NCBI GenBank assembly: GCA_003612625.1
Contig: RAZJ01000003.1
Location: 1-64,000, forward strand
Direction: 5' to 3'
Origin: a bacterium 1XD42-1
Lineage (GTDB): Bacteria; Bacillota; Clostridia; Oscillospirales; Ruminococcaceae
DNA length: 64,000 nucleotides
The notes under the pieces were generated by a model that did no database searches, was not told the DNA's origin, and worked only from the letters and a program-made list of their open reading frames with translations. The position numbers and the translations under genes were made by a program. Below, one piece after another: positions 46,185 through 56,168 of the stretch (position 1 is the first letter of the stretch; each line of letters starts with the position of its first letter).

Positions 46185-47258
46185 TTGAATAAAAAAAATG
46201 TTATAAGTGCTGTTTGCGCCCTAATATCTGCTTGGGCTTTGCTCCGTTATGCTTCCGATGTGGCAGAGGGAGTCCGGATCGGATTGCAAAATTGTGCAGG
46301 GTTGTTAATCCCTTCCCTTTTCCCGTTTATGATCTTGGCTGCCATAGTAGGAGCTACCCATGCAGGCCAAGGGCTTTCTTATGGGCTGTCTTACCTGCTG
46401 CATCCGCTTACAGGTTTGCCGAAGCAAATCAGCGCAGCTTTTTTTATGAGCTTTCTTGGAGGATTTCCAGTAGGGGCACAAATGCTTTCCCGTCAATTAG
46501 AAAATGGTGAAATTGATGAACAAACAGCTTCCCGCGCCCTTTGCTGCTGTGTCAATGCTGGCCCGTCTTTTTTGATCGGGACAGTAGGCGCTATGCTGAA
46601 CCCTACGGCAGGGATTCTATTATTAGCGGCCCAAGTACTTTCCTCGCTATGTATCGCAGCCATCCAATTTCATGGCTGTAAAAATGCCCCAGATCTCCCG
46701 GCCTTCCAGCCAAAGCAAAATATTTTGGTTGAAAGTGTCCGGGGAGCAGCGGCTGGTATGTTTGGAATTTGCGCCTTTGTTACGGCTTTTTCTGCTTTAG
46801 CTGCATTGCTTCGGGCAAGCGGCCTCCTTTTTATTGTTTGCAATTTTTTAGGATATTTTTTTCCTGCGCTGGGAGAATCCTTTTTTCATGCTGCTGTCAA
46901 CGGTGTTTTAGAAGTTACCAACGGCTGCATTGCGGCTGCACCTTTGCCACATGGATTCCTCTTAATCGCTTTTCTTGTTTCTTTTTCTTCTTTAAGCATT
47001 ATTTTTCAAATCAAGTCCTGCTTTTCACGTCCCATCCCTTTTGGCCGTTTTTATGGTTCCCGATTGCTGCATGGCTTGTTTACTACAAGTTTCGCTTTTT
47101 TAGGGCAGCGTTTATTTCCGCAGGCATTACAAGCCTCTGCTGTATGGGGTAAACCAGTTTTATCTGCCCACCCCAATACAGTTGTTAGCACAGTTTGTCT
47201 GATCGCAATGTGCACGATCTTATTTTTTACGCCTTCCAAAAACAGGAACTGCTTATAA
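46185..47258 (+). CDS. Sporulation integral membrane protein YlbJ family
   Basis: Polytopic membrane protein of 357 residues with about eight hydrophobic segments. It has GLLIPSLFPFMILA and FLGGFPVGAQMLSRQLENGEID, the YlbJ family marks. YlbJ is a sigma-E-regulated protein required for spore cortex formation. The start is a TTG at 46185, with AAAGGGG about 11 bases ahead. Divergent from yqfC-yqfD, so the two sporulation units share a 100-bp intergenic region. Confidence 0.83.
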   Translation: MNKKNVISAVCALISAWALLRYASDVAEGVRIGLQNCAGLLIPSLFPFMILAAIVGATHAGQGLSYGLSYLLHPLTGLPKQISAAFFMSFLGGFPVGAQMLSRQLENGEIDEQTASRALCCCVNAGPSFLIGTVGAMLNPTAGILLLAAQVLSSLCIAAIQFHGCKNAPDLPAFQPKQNILVESVRGAAAGMFGICAFVTAFSALAALLRASGLLFIVCNFLGYFFPALGESFFHAAVNGVLEVTNGCIAAAPLPHGFLLIAFLVSFSSLSIIFQIKSCFSRPIPFGRFYGSRLLHGLFTTSFAFLGQRLFPQALQASAVWGKPVLSAHPNTVVSTVCLIAMCTILFFTPSKNRNCL

Positions 47259-47328
47259 TAGTTCATAATATGCAGTAGAAATTTTTTGTCGAATCCGGTA
47301 TAATAAAAAATATTTATGGAGGTGTAGG

Positions 47329-47547
47329 ATGAATAAATTAAGATTATTTTCAAAGGAAATTGAACCGTCTTGCAGCTATTGCAAATATGGATTTATTACA
47401 TACAGTGGCGACTCTGTTTTATGTGAAAAACGCGGTGTTACAATGCCTTATGACTCCTGCCGAAAATTTATTTACGCCCCATTAAAACGGATTCCGAAAC
47501 GTCCACGGGAACTGCCTCAGTTTGCTCCCTCTGACTTCGAGCTTTAA
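47329..47547 (+). CDS. Small Cys-rich hypothetical protein
   Basis: A 72-residue protein with a four-Cys pattern CSYCKYG, VLCEKRG and DSCRKF, spaced CxxC-x(16)-C-x(11)-C, suggesting a zinc ribbon. The tail is Pro/Arg-rich. A GGAGGTG Shine-Dalgarno lies 4 bases before the ATG. A TATAAT box lies about 30 bases upstream. It is followed after 23 bases by the amidase gene. Function unknown. Confidence 0.65.
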   Translation: MNKLRLFSKEIEPSCSYCKYGFITYSGDSVLCEKRGVTMPYDSCRKFIYAPLKRIPKRPRELPQFAPSDFEL

Positions 47548-47570
47548 AATAATTTTAGGAGGGGATGTAT

Positions 47571-50261
47571 ATGCGCCATAAAAAAAGGCGATCCATGCTT
47601 TGGCTTCTTTTTCTTTGTGTTTTGTTAGTGGCACTGGGGACAACGCTGCTTTTCTTTTTTTTGGTTTCAAGAGGGCAGCCAGTTTTAAAAAAGATAGACC
47701 ATCAAATTCCAGCTTTGGAAGGAACTTTACATGGACTTATTGTAACCACTGGTGAAAAAAAAGATTTTCCTGGTAAAGCCGGCCTTTCTCAAGAAGAAAT
47801 GGAAGCCCAATTAAAAGAAATTTCTGAATTTGCCGAAACCTATGGCTTTAATGCGGTCTTTTTTGAAGCAGCCCCCAATGGTGCAGCTTTTTACCGTTCA
47901 ACCAGCCTTCCGTCTTCCCCTGTCTGGGGCGGAAAACAAGGAAAATCTGTTTTTTTCGATCCTTTAACGTCCTTAATAGAATCCTGTAAGGAAAAAGGAA
48001 TTCAAGTTTATGCTGTTGTTCCAGGATTCTGCCAAGAACAGGATTTCAACTTAAAAAATAAAAAGGATATTTCTTTAACGGCCAGTGTGGTTGATGAGCT
48101 GACCCGAAATTATGATATTGCCGGAGTCGTTTTAACAGGCATAGATGCCAAAGAAATTAAACAATCAGAAAATGCCGTTAATGATATTGCAAAGATAATG
48201 GAACAATGCAAATCCAAAATAGATGCGCCATCATTCCAGCGTTTCGGGATCGCAATATCTTCCTATGATAAGGCAGAATTTTTTGCAGAAGCCGTATCCT
48301 ATGCGGATTTTGTTATGTCTTCTAAATTTCCGGATCCTGTGGAAAAAACGGAAGATTTTTTAACAGCCCTATCCTCCTGGCAAAATTTATGCCAAAAAAT
48401 AAAGGCAGATTTTTATTTCCTTCATGGAACAGCGAATCACCATGAAGCCGAAAATGCCATGTGGCTGGAAAAACAACATGGAGTAGAAGGAATGATTTTT
48501 AGCCATTACGGGGCTTTACATAAAAATGATCCCATAACGGTTTTATCCCTTTCAGCTTCTTTCCAGCAAAAGCCAGAGGAAAAAATGCCAGATTTTTCTT
48601 TTTCTCAAGAATTTGCTGTAACACGGCCTACGGATGGAATTACGCTTGACTATACTTGGGAAAATTATTTTGTTACTGGAACTTCCGTTCCCGGTATTCC
48701 TGTAACAGTGAATGGAGTAGAAATTCCCGCTTCATCGAAAGGACTATGGGGGTATTTAGTTCCATTAAACTATGGTACAAATCAAGTCACTTTTGCCCAG
48801 GAAAATTTCTCAGCAACGGTGACCATTGTCAGAAATAAACCTGCCGCAAGAAAAATTTCTGCAATCCAATCCCCCTACCCTTCCTATCAGGAGGTGGTTC
48901 TGGAAGGCCGGGCGCTTCGGCTTTCCTGTACTGCTCCGGCAGGCAGCACTGTTACAGCTTCATTAGGAAGCCTTACAGAAACATTAAGCCCATCTGCCGC
49001 TGGTGAAGATGGTACACCTGTCATATACCAGGGCCAGATGGATGTATCATCTTTGGGGAAAGCAGGCCAGGTGCTTAATGTTGGGCCTGTGACCTACCAT
49101 TTAAGCTATAACGATGTCCAAAGCAGGCAGCCGTCAGCAGGCAGTGTATATATTACAGGGCCAGGTGCCGTGCCAGTAGCTAAAATCAATTCGATTGGGA
49201 TGGTCAATCAAAATGCAGCAAATGACGGACAATATGTATCTATCCTGCGTCCAGGATGTGTTGACATGATTACAGATAACGTCGGCGGGTATTATGGGAT
49301 TTCTTTAGGCGGATATATTTTGAAAGAAGCGGTAAACATTGAAGCTGGGGAAACTTCTCCTGTGAGCCAGATTTCCGGAACCGCAATGGAAACCACAGAA
49401 AAAGGGGAAAAATTTATTATTGCAGGAAGCCAAAAACCTGCTTACAAAGGGACTTTGACAAAGGAAAATTTAACAATCAATATTCGGAATCTTTCCGGCA
49501 GTGAAAAGATAGATCCCAGCCAATGGAAAAGTGAACTTTGCAGCCAAATTGAAATGGAACAGCAGGATGATAACAGTATAACACTTGTTTTCCACTTTGA
49601 TTCAAAAACCAAGATTGCCGGATGGGATGTGCTGTACGACAAAAACAATCAAATGGCTGTTTATCTGCGGAAAAAGCCTGTTATTGACTGGAACAGTACC
49701 CAGCCTTTATCCGGTGTTACAATCGCTTTAGATCCCGGACATGGTGGAAAGGAGCCTGGCGCATTGGGTGTTCCCGGTCTTTCCGGCCCTACGGAAGCCC
49801 TTTTAAATCTGGCTGATTCTTATGCTTTGCGCAGCCGTTTGACAGCTTTAGGAGCAGATGTCCATATCTTACAGGAAAATACAGACAGCACTTTAAATAA
49901 CCGGTTAGCGCTTTGTCAGCAGCTTGATGCAGATCTGTTTATTTCCAGCCATCACAATTCCATTTCAGAAACGGTGGATGCAAACCAGGTTACAGGTATT
50001 GAAGTTTATTATTGGAATGATTGGTCAGCCGATTTTGCCCGGAATATCGGGGAAAATCTTTCTGCCCAGACAGGCAGGAAAGTCCGTGATATTACCCAGT
50101 CATGGTACCGCGTTACAATGACTTATGCCTGTCCGTCTGTTTTAGTAGAATCTGGGTTCTTATCCAATCCAACAGAGTATGAATCTTTATGTAATGAGTA
50201 TGCTATGTTCCGTTATGGAATCGCCGTAACAGATGCTGTTTTGCAGTATCTAAAAGAATAA
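47571..50261 (+). CDS. Membrane-anchored glycosidase-like and N-acetylmuramoyl-L-alanine amidase fusion
   Basis: Large (896-residue) wall-active protein. After a basic start and one membrane segment (about 9-30), residues 45-335 resemble the GHL10-type glycosidase-like fold (LHGLIVTTGEKKDF, AETYGFNAVFFEA, GIQVYAVVPGF). Beta-rich regions occupy about 360-700. The C-terminal Amidase_3 domain (about 718-890) has ALDPGHGGKEPGA, the Glu in PTEALLN, SSHHNS, and the catalytic Glu in LVESGFLSN. The ATG at 47571 follows AGGAGGGG; an ATG six bases earlier abuts it. The substrate should be peptidoglycan; the glycosidase activity is uncertain because the acidic residues are not confirmed. Confidence 0.85.
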   Translation: MRHKKRRSMLWLLFLCVLLVALGTTLLFFFLVSRGQPVLKKIDHQIPALEGTLHGLIVTTGEKKDFPGKAGLSQEEMEAQLKEISEFAETYGFNAVFFEAAPNGAAFYRSTSLPSSPVWGGKQGKSVFFDPLTSLIESCKEKGIQVYAVVPGFCQEQDFNLKNKKDISLTASVVDELTRNYDIAGVVLTGIDAKEIKQSENAVNDIAKIMEQCKSKIDAPSFQRFGIAISSYDKAEFFAEAVSYADFVMSSKFPDPVEKTEDFLTALSSWQNLCQKIKADFYFLHGTANHHEAENAMWLEKQHGVEGMIFSHYGALHKNDPITVLSLSASFQQKPEEKMPDFSFSQEFAVTRPTDGITLDYTWENYFVTGTSVPGIPVTVNGVEIPASSKGLWGYLVPLNYGTNQVTFAQENFSATVTIVRNKPAARKISAIQSPYPSYQEVVLEGRALRLSCTAPAGSTVTASLGSLTETLSPSAAGEDGTPVIYQGQMDVSSLGKAGQVLNVGPVTYHLSYNDVQSRQPSAGSVYITGPGAVPVAKINSIGMVNQNAANDGQYVSILRPGCVDMITDNVGGYYGISLGGYILKEAVNIEAGETSPVSQISGTAMETTEKGEKFIIAGSQKPAYKGTLTKENLTINIRNLSGSEKIDPSQWKSELCSQIEMEQQDDNSITLVFHFDSKTKIAGWDVLYDKNNQMAVYLRKKPVIDWNSTQPLSGVTIALDPGHGGKEPGALGVPGLSGPTEALLNLADSYALRSRLTALGADVHILQENTDSTLNNRLALCQQLDADLFISSHHNSISETVDANQVTGIEVYYWNDWSADFARNIGENLSAQTGRKVRDITQSWYRVTMTYACPSVLVESGFLSNPTEYESLCNEYAMFRYGIAVTDAVLQYLKE

Positions 50262-50309
50262 AATTGCCTGCTGTTTCATAAATTAGGAGCAAGTTATTGA
50301 AATTTATGC

Positions 50310-50338
50310 TTGCAAATCATAATTTGCTGTGGTATGAT
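50310..50338 (+). promoter_or_regulatory. Promoter of the pheST leader
   Basis: TTGCAA (50310-50315), 17-base spacer, TATGAT (50333-50338), starting the T-box transcript near 50345. Confidence 0.65.
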
Positions 50339-50349
50339 GAAACCTAATA

Positions 50350-50615
50350 AAAAACGCATGGATCGGGAGAGTACCTCAAAAGGGGCTAAAGCAGAGAAAC
50401 TCGTATTTGCTGAAAGCGGGTTATAGCGTCTTTGATGGGAAGTTCACCCGGGAGCGGCAGTACGGAACAGAATTTTTTCTAAGTATGTGCTGACGGTACG
50501 CCCCGTTAAAAGCGATAGAGTGTCCAGCATAAATTGCTGGGAAACCGGGTGGTACCGCGGATATTTTATTCTGTCCGTCCCTGTATTCGCAACAGCGAAG
50601 GGACGGGCAGTTTTT
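50350..50615 (+). ncRNA. T-box leader (Phe) of pheS-pheT
   Basis: The 400-base gap before pheS holds a T-box: GGGAGAGTACCTC near the 5' end, a specifier region with TTC at 50443-50445 (phenylalanine codon), and the conserved GGGTGGTACCGCGG at 50547-50560, whose bulge pairs the uncharged tRNA acceptor end. Uncharged tRNA-Phe is expected to prevent termination at 50571-50615 and raise synthetase output. Confidence 0.93.
50571..50615 (+). terminator. T-box-controlled terminator
   Basis: CTGTCCGTCCC (50571-50581) pairs over 11 positions with GGGACGGGCAG (50600-50610), followed by TTTTT. Confidence 0.88.
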
Positions 50616-50668
50616 ATTTTTACCGGTCAATTCGCTTTTTTACTTCAAAATGGAAGGATGAATTTACT

Positions 50669-51688
50669 ATGCTGAATGCTTTGCAAAAAATTAAAGAGCA
50701 GGCAGCCCAAACCCTTGCCAATGCTCAGGACAGCAAAGCCTTAGATGAACTGCGGGTCAAATATCTTGGGAAAAAAGGAGAATTAACTACTATTTTAAAG
50801 CAAATGGGCAGCCTTTCTGCGGAAGAGCGGCCCAAAGTTGGACAGCTTGCCAATGAAGTACGGGCTTCGATTGAATCCCTGATTGCAGAAAAAAACGCGG
50901 CTTTAAAAGCGGCTATGCTGGACAAGCGTTTGGAACTGGAAACCATAGATGTTACCATGCCTGGGAAAGCGGCTCCCTTGGGCCATGCCCATCCTTTATC
51001 CAAGGTATTGGAAGAACTAAAAGAAATCTTTATGGGAATGGGATTTTCTGTGGTGGAAGGCCCAGAAGTAGAACTGGATTATTATAATTTTGAAGCACTG
51101 AATATTCCCAAAAATCATCCTGCCCGTGATACCCAGGATACTTTTTATATCAATGATAATGTATTATTGCGTACGCAAACTTCTCCTGTGCAGATCCGTG
51201 CTATGGAAAAACAAAAGCCTCCAATTCGTATTATTTCTCCGGGACGGGTTTACCGTTCTGATGCCGTAGATGCAACGCATTCCCCATTGTTCCATCAAAT
51301 TGAAGGGCTTGTTGTAGATAAAGGTGTTACAATGGGTGATTTAAAAGGTACTTTGGAACAATTTGTAAAACGCCTTTATGGAGATCATTCTGTGGTGCGT
51401 TTCCGGCCTCATCACTTCCCTTTTACAGAACCTTCTGCTGAATTAGATGTTCAATGCTTTTCCTGCGGCGGTAAAGGATGCCGTTTGTGTAAAGGAGAAG
51501 GCTGGATTGAAATTCTTGGCTGCGGCATGGTTCATCCGAAAGTATTGTCCATTTGCGGGATCGATCCGGAAATATACAGTGGTTTTGCATTTGGAATGGG
51601 CTTGGAACGGATCGTTATGCGCCGTTATAATATTGATGATATGCGTCTTTTCTTTGAAAATGATGTCCGGTTCCTGAACCAATTTTAG
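50669..51688 (+). CDS. pheS: Phenylalanine-tRNA ligase alpha subunit
   Basis: Catalytic subunit of PheRS. The 339-residue protein has an N-terminal coiled-coil domain, [10 protein letters not shown], the class II motif 2 [23 protein letters not shown] and motif 3 [11 protein letters not shown]. The ATG at 50669 follows GGAAGGATG; an in-frame start at 50534 lies inside the T-box. A zinc-like CXXC pattern (CFSCGG, CRLC) occurs in the middle, seen in many Firmicutes. Confidence 0.96.
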   Translation: MLNALQKIKEQAAQTLANAQDSKALDELRVKYLGKKGELTTILKQMGSLSAEERPKVGQLANEVRASIESLIAEKNAALKAAMLDKRLELETIDVTMPGKAAPLGHAHPLSKVLEELKEIFMGMGFSVVEGPEVELDYYNFEALNIPKNHPARDTQDTFYINDNVLLRTQTSPVQIRAMEKQKPPIRIISPGRVYRSDAVDATHSPLFHQIEGLVVDKGVTMGDLKGTLEQFVKRLYGDHSVVRFRPHHFPFTEPSAELDVQCFSCGGKGCRLCKGEGWIEILGCGMVHPKVLSICGIDPEIYSGFAFGMGLERIVMRRYNIDDMRLFFENDVRFLNQF

Positions 51689-51701
51689 GAGGTAAGAAGC
51701 A

Positions 51702-54077
51702 ATGGATTTATCAATGAGATGGCTTTCTGATTATATAGATGTTTCTGATATTGGGATGCATGATTTTTGTGAAGCAATGACTATGTCAGGTTCTAAAGTT
51801 GAGAGCTGGCATCAGGAAGGTTCTGAAATCCATAATGTAGTTGTTGGCAAAGTCCTTTCTGTAACGCCTCATCCGGATTCCGATCATTTAGTAATCTGTC
51901 AGGTTGATTGCGGTGAAAAAGAACCTTTACAAATTGTTACCGGGGCACAAAATGTAAATGCCGGTGACCTGGTTCCTGTGGCAAAACATGACAGTGATTT
52001 GCCAGGCGGCAAGCATATTAAAAAAGGTAAATTGCGCGGTGTTGAATCCAATGGGATGCTTTGTTCCCTGTCTGAATTAGGCGTAAGTGTTCATGATTTT
52101 CCTTATGCCATTGAAGATGGTATTTTTATCCTTCAGGAAGATTGTAAAATTGGTCAGGACATTCAGTCTGCCATTGGTTTGAATGATAACTGTGTTGAAT
52201 TTGAAATCACTTCTAACCGGCCCGACTGTCTTTCGATCATTGGTCTGGCTCGGGAAGCGGCTATTACCTTTAACCGTCCTTTCAAACTCCCAGAACCAAA
52301 AGTTTCTAAAACCGTAGATGATATTCATAATTATCTTTCTGTCCAGGTAGAAGCTCCTGAACTTTGTCCCAGATATGTAGCCCGTATGGTAAAAAATATC
52401 AAAGTAGAACCTTCTCCGCGCTGGCTGCGGGAACGGCTGCGGGCCTGTGGCGTCCGTCCTATCAATAATATTGTTGACATTACAAACTATGTCATGCTGG
52501 AATATGGCCAGCCTATGCACGCCTTTGATCATAAATATGTAGAAGGCGGCAAAATCATTGTACGCAATGCTAAAGATGGCGAACAAATTATGACATTAGA
52601 TGGGGTAACTCGTACTTTATCTGCGGATATGCTGGTAATTGCAGATGAGAAAAAGCCTTCTGCTGTGGCTGGCGTTATGGGCGGCGAATACAGCGGTATT
52701 ATGGACGATACCAATATGATTATTTTTGAATCTGCTTGTTTCTCTGGCCCTTCTGTCCGGATTACTGCTAAAAAATTGGGTATGCGTACAGAAGCTTCCG
52801 GCCGTTTTGAAAAACAGCTTGATCCAGCTACTTGTATTCCTGCTGTTGAACGGGCCTGCCAATTGGTAGAAATGCTCGGAGCCGGTGAAATTGTTGACGG
52901 AATCATTGATGTGGATCATTCCGATAAAACACCCCGTCATATTCCCTTCTCTCCCGAATGGATCAACAGTTTTATTGGGATTGATGCTTCCAGAGAGCAA
53001 ATGATAAAGACTTTAGAAGCTTTGGAATGCCATGTAGAAGGAGATATTGTGATCCCGCCTTCTTTCCGGAGCGATTTGGAGCATAAAGCTGATATTGCCG
53101 AAGAAATTGCCCGTTTCTATGGTTATGATAAAATTCCATCTTCTTCTGTCCGCAGCATTTCTGATGCACGTTATACGCCCGAACAAAAATTTGAACAGTT
53201 GGTTCACCAGGTTCTCCGGGCACAAGGGCTTTATGAAGTTTCTACCTATTCTTTTATCAGCCCGAAATATTATGATAAAATCCGGCTCCCTGCAGATCAT
53301 CCAAACCGGGTTTGTGTAACCATTTCCAACCCTTTGGGAGAAGATACCAGCGTTATGCGTACCACTTCCCTGCCCTCTATGATGGAAGTCCTTTCCCGTA
53401 ATTACAATAACCGCAATAAAGAAGCTGCGTTATATGAGCTGGCTACCATATATCTGCCAAACAGCGGCGAAGCTTTACCGGAAGAAAAACAATATATTAC
53501 AATTGGAATGTATGGGGATTATAATTTCTTCGCTTTAAAAGGCATTATAGAAACCCTTCTGAATAAAACTCGCGTTCTTAATGCAGAATATGTTTCTTGC
53601 AAACACAATCCCTCTTTCCATCCTGGACGCTGTGCGGCTATTATGGTAAATGGAGAAAATATCGGCGGGTTTGGTGAGGTTCATCCTATCGTTTGTGAGA
53701 ATTACGGTATTGAAACCAGAGTTTATGCTGCTATGATAGATATGAAAGCCATGTACCGTTTGATTGCCCCAGAAACTGGTTATTGTCCTTTGCCGAAATT
53801 CCCAGCCAGTACCCGGGATTTGGCAGTAATTTGTGATGATACAAAACCTGTTGCAGATCTGGAAAAAACTATTTCGGAAGGCATAGGCAATGTATTAGAA
53901 AATATTACTTTGTTTGACGTTTACCAAGGGGAACAAATTGCTCAAGGCAAGAAAAGTGTTGCATTTTCTATTACAATGCGTTCCGCAGACCGGACTTTAA
54001 CAGATGAGGAAGCAGATGCTGCTATGAAACGTGCATTAAAAGCTTTAGCAAAAATCGGCGCAGAAATCCGCAGTTAA
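51702..54077 (+). CDS. pheT: Phenylalanine-tRNA ligase beta subunit
   Basis: The 791-residue partner of PheS. It has the tRNA-binding domain (about 40-150), the B3/B4 editing region with VMGGEYSG, the B5 domain (about 405-480) and the C-terminal anticodon-binding domain with KFPASTRDLAVI. AGGAGG precedes the ATG, 13 bases after the pheS stop. Confidence 0.96.
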   Translation: MDLSMRWLSDYIDVSDIGMHDFCEAMTMSGSKVESWHQEGSEIHNVVVGKVLSVTPHPDSDHLVICQVDCGEKEPLQIVTGAQNVNAGDLVPVAKHDSDLPGGKHIKKGKLRGVESNGMLCSLSELGVSVHDFPYAIEDGIFILQEDCKIGQDIQSAIGLNDNCVEFEITSNRPDCLSIIGLAREAAITFNRPFKLPEPKVSKTVDDIHNYLSVQVEAPELCPRYVARMVKNIKVEPSPRWLRERLRACGVRPINNIVDITNYVMLEYGQPMHAFDHKYVEGGKIIVRNAKDGEQIMTLDGVTRTLSADMLVIADEKKPSAVAGVMGGEYSGIMDDTNMIIFESACFSGPSVRITAKKLGMRTEASGRFEKQLDPATCIPAVERACQLVEMLGAGEIVDGIIDVDHSDKTPRHIPFSPEWINSFIGIDASREQMIKTLEALECHVEGDIVIPPSFRSDLEHKADIAEEIARFYGYDKIPSSSVRSISDARYTPEQKFEQLVHQVLRAQGLYEVSTYSFISPKYYDKIRLPADHPNRVCVTISNPLGEDTSVMRTTSLPSMMEVLSRNYNNRNKEAALYELATIYLPNSGEALPEEKQYITIGMYGDYNFFALKGIIETLLNKTRVLNAEYVSCKHNPSFHPGRCAAIMVNGENIGGFGEVHPIVCENYGIETRVYAAMIDMKAMYRLIAPETGYCPLPKFPASTRDLAVICDDTKPVADLEKTISEGIGNVLENITLFDVYQGEQIAQGKKSVAFSITMRSADRTLTDEEADAAMKRALKALAKIGAEIRS

Positions 54078-54090
54078 TAGCTAAAATAAA

Positions 54091-54112
54091 AAACAGGGCA
54101 TACGCCCTGTTT
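54091..54112. terminator. Bidirectional terminator between pheT and hslO
   Basis: AAACAGGGC (54091-54099) pairs perfectly with GCCCTGTTT (54104-54112) around a 4-base loop, with an A-run on the left and T-run on the right. Confidence 0.88.
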
Positions 54113-54113
54113 T

Positions 54114-54998
54114 TTATTTTTTCGGCTGAAGCAGCCTTTCCAAATCTTTTCTGGAAAAAACATATTTGTTATTGCAGAAATGGCAACATACCTCTGTTGT
54201 TTCCTGTTCTTCCATGAGATTTTTTAATTCTTTCCGTCCCAGGCTGATTAAAGCCCGTTCTACCCGTTCTTTAGAACAGTCACAACGATAAATGGCCTGC
54301 TGTTCGTCTAATGTATCAAAAGAAAAACCTGCCAAAAGACGTTCTGCTATTTTTAAGGGAGTCAGCCCTTCATCAACCATAGAGGATACAGGCGGTATTC
54401 CTTTTAAATTGTGCTCTAATCGGGAAATGATATCTTCACCTGCTCCGGGTAAAAGCTGGATTAAATATCCACCTGCTGCTTTTACTGATAAGTCCGTATC
54501 TACTAAAACACCTAATGCACATACCGTAGGAATTTGCTCACTATTCGCGTAATAATAAGTAATATCTTCTGCAATTTCTCCCGAAGTAATCGGTACTGTG
54601 CCTGTTACCGGTGTTTCATATCCCATATCACGAAGAACTGTTAAAGTTCCTTCTTTTCCAACTGCGCCAGATACATCTAATTTCCCATGGCAATTTAAAG
54701 GAATTTCAACAATCGAATTTTGTACATAACCTCGGGCACAGCCTTTGCTGTCAGATACTGCTATTAAAGTCCCAGCAGGCCCATTTCCTGCCAAACGTAA
54801 TGTCACATTATCTGTTTCATTTTTCATGCCTGCCCCGATCATTGACGCTGCTATCAATAACCTCCCTAAAGCTGCTGTTACAACAGCGCTGGTTTGATGA
54901 ATTTGTTCCGATCTTCTGGCAATTTCTGTACCATCTAATACCGTGCAAACCAATGAACCATCTTGTGTAATGGTTCGCAGTAAATTTCCCATATTCAC
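54114..54998 (-). CDS. hslO: Hsp33 redox-regulated chaperone
   Basis: Holdase activated by oxidation through zinc release. The 294-residue protein has the C-terminal zinc-binding cysteines CDC and, about 32 residues later, CHFC. The N-terminal fold includes AALGRLLIAASMIG and GPAGTLIAVSDSKG. It is convergent with pheT and 7 bases downstream of the methyltransferase gene. Confidence 0.94.
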   Translation of the reverse strand: MNMGNLLRTITQDGSLVCTVLDGTEIARRSEQIHQTSAVVTAALGRLLIAASMIGAGMKNETDNVTLRLAGNGPAGTLIAVSDSKGCARGYVQNSIVEIPLNCHGKLDVSGAVGKEGTLTVLRDMGYETPVTGTVPITSGEIAEDITYYYANSEQIPTVCALGVLVDTDLSVKAAGGYLIQLLPGAGEDIISRLEHNLKGIPPVSSMVDEGLTPLKIAERLLAGFSFDTLDEQQAIYRCDCSKERVERALISLGRKELKNLMEEQETTEVCCHFCNNKYVFSRKDLERLLQPKK

Positions 54999-55005
54999 GC
55001 CCCAA

Positions 55006-55740
55006 TTATTTTTTTCGTGCTACATAAACAGCCCGTTCATCTGTTTCCTGTAAAGGATTTAATGTATCTCCTCCATAAACAGCTAAACAGTCGTATCCAT
55101 ACCGTTTTAATAATTCCTGTAAAACTTCATCTGGCCAAGCCCGTTCTTGAAAGGATTCCTGCTGTCTTTGATATAATTTCCCTTGGGGAACAAAAAAATC
55201 AAGAATCATTTCTGTACAAAGCGGATCTTCTTGGGTAAAGTTTTGCCAGACACAAAAAATATCTTCTAAATCATAAACAAATGTATGATTGGCTAATATT
55301 TGCTGATGCTTATAAGGTGTATTGACATCAAACAAAAAAAGCCCTCCCGGTTCCGTAAATAAAGAAATCCGTCGGAATGTTTCCTCTAATGCTTGGTAAT
55401 CGGTTAAATGGTTTAACCCATCCAGAGCACATATAACTACATTGACAGTACCAAATAAATCCATACTTTGAAAATCCTGGCAGATATATTGAATATGTTC
55501 CCCGCCCTTCCCCAAAGCTGTACTTAGCATTTCTTGGCTGCCATCCATACCGATCATGTCATATCCATAATGAGCAAGTTTAACAGTGAGAGAGCCTGTT
55601 CCACATCCCATATCTAATAAAATAGTATTTGGATTTACCTGCATATTTGCCCGAATTAAACCATCAAAATAAGCCGCGCGGGCTGCGTAATTGATATTTT
55701 GTGTCAGTTTGTCATAATATGCCGCGAAAATGCTGTACAT
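55006..55740 (-). CDS. Class I SAM-dependent methyltransferase
   Basis: Methyltransferase of 244 residues with motif I LLDMGCGTGSLTVKLA, acidic MIGMDGSQEML, and the post-I region CALDGLNHL. The N-terminus FAAYYDKLTQNINY is typical of a clostridial family found near yerC and hslO. Substrate unknown. Confidence 0.88.
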   Translation of the reverse strand: MYSIFAAYYDKLTQNINYAARAAYFDGLIRANMQVNPNTILLDMGCGTGSLTVKLAHYGYDMIGMDGSQEMLSTALGKGGEHIQYICQDFQSMDLFGTVNVVICALDGLNHLTDYQALEETFRRISLFTEPGGLFLFDVNTPYKHQQILANHTFVYDLEDIFCVWQNFTQEDPLCTEMILDFFVPQGKLYQRQQESFQERAWPDEVLQELLKRYGYDCLAVYGGDTLNPLQETDERAVYVARKK

Positions 55741-55742
55741 TT

Positions 55743-56033
55743 TCAGTCCTTCCCCACTCTTTCAAAAACCACTTTATAGCCGTCGCTGCCGTAATTCAAG
55801 GAACGGTTGACACGGCTAATCGTAGCAGTGGATGCCCCTGTTTTGGCGACAATATCGCTGTAAACGGAACCTTTACTCAACATTTTGGCAACTTCCAAAC
55901 GTTGAGAAAGGGCTTTTAATTCGGGAACCGTGCATAAATCCTCAAAAAAATTATAACATTCCTCCATAGTTTCCAAGGAAAGGATGGCTTTAAAAAGATA
56001 TTCCACATTGATTTCCTTTAATTTCGCATTCAT
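55743..56033 (-). CDS. yerC: TrpR-like DNA-binding protein YerC/YecD
   Basis: Small TrpR-like helix-turn-helix protein. The 96-residue protein has LCTVPELKALSQRLEVAKML and SVYSDIVAKTGASTATISRVNRSLNYG, the family signature. In Bacillus the relative lies elsewhere; here it is just upstream of a methyltransferase and downstream of the his operon terminator. A role in controlling his or trp genes is possible but unproved. Confidence 0.9.
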   Translation of the reverse strand: MNAKLKEINVEYLFKAILSLETMEECYNFFEDLCTVPELKALSQRLEVAKMLSKGSVYSDIVAKTGASTATISRVNRSLNYGSDGYKVVFERVGKD

Positions 56034-56132
56034 ACAAAAAGCCCCTCCAAAAATATATTCAAGTTCCTTTATTTTATCATTTTAGTCTATAAAAGTAAAG
56101 AGTTTTCCAAGATTTTCCCCTTTGGACGACTA

Positions 56133-56160
56133 AAAAAGGGTGGTATAAACCGCCCTTTTT
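56133..56160 (-). terminator. Terminator of the his operon
   Basis: AAAAAGGGTGGT (56133-56144) pairs with ACCGCCCTTTTT (56149-56160) with one G-U pair and a 4-base loop. On the minus strand the stem is followed by T residues just past the hisE stop. Confidence 0.75.
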
Positions 56161-56168
56161 TATCATGA

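Noticed and set aside
47280-47320. TATAAT near 47300 as a full promoter for the small Cys gene
   Set aside because: The -10 box is good but no matching -35 hexamer was found at 16-18 bases, so it is mentioned only in the gene entry.
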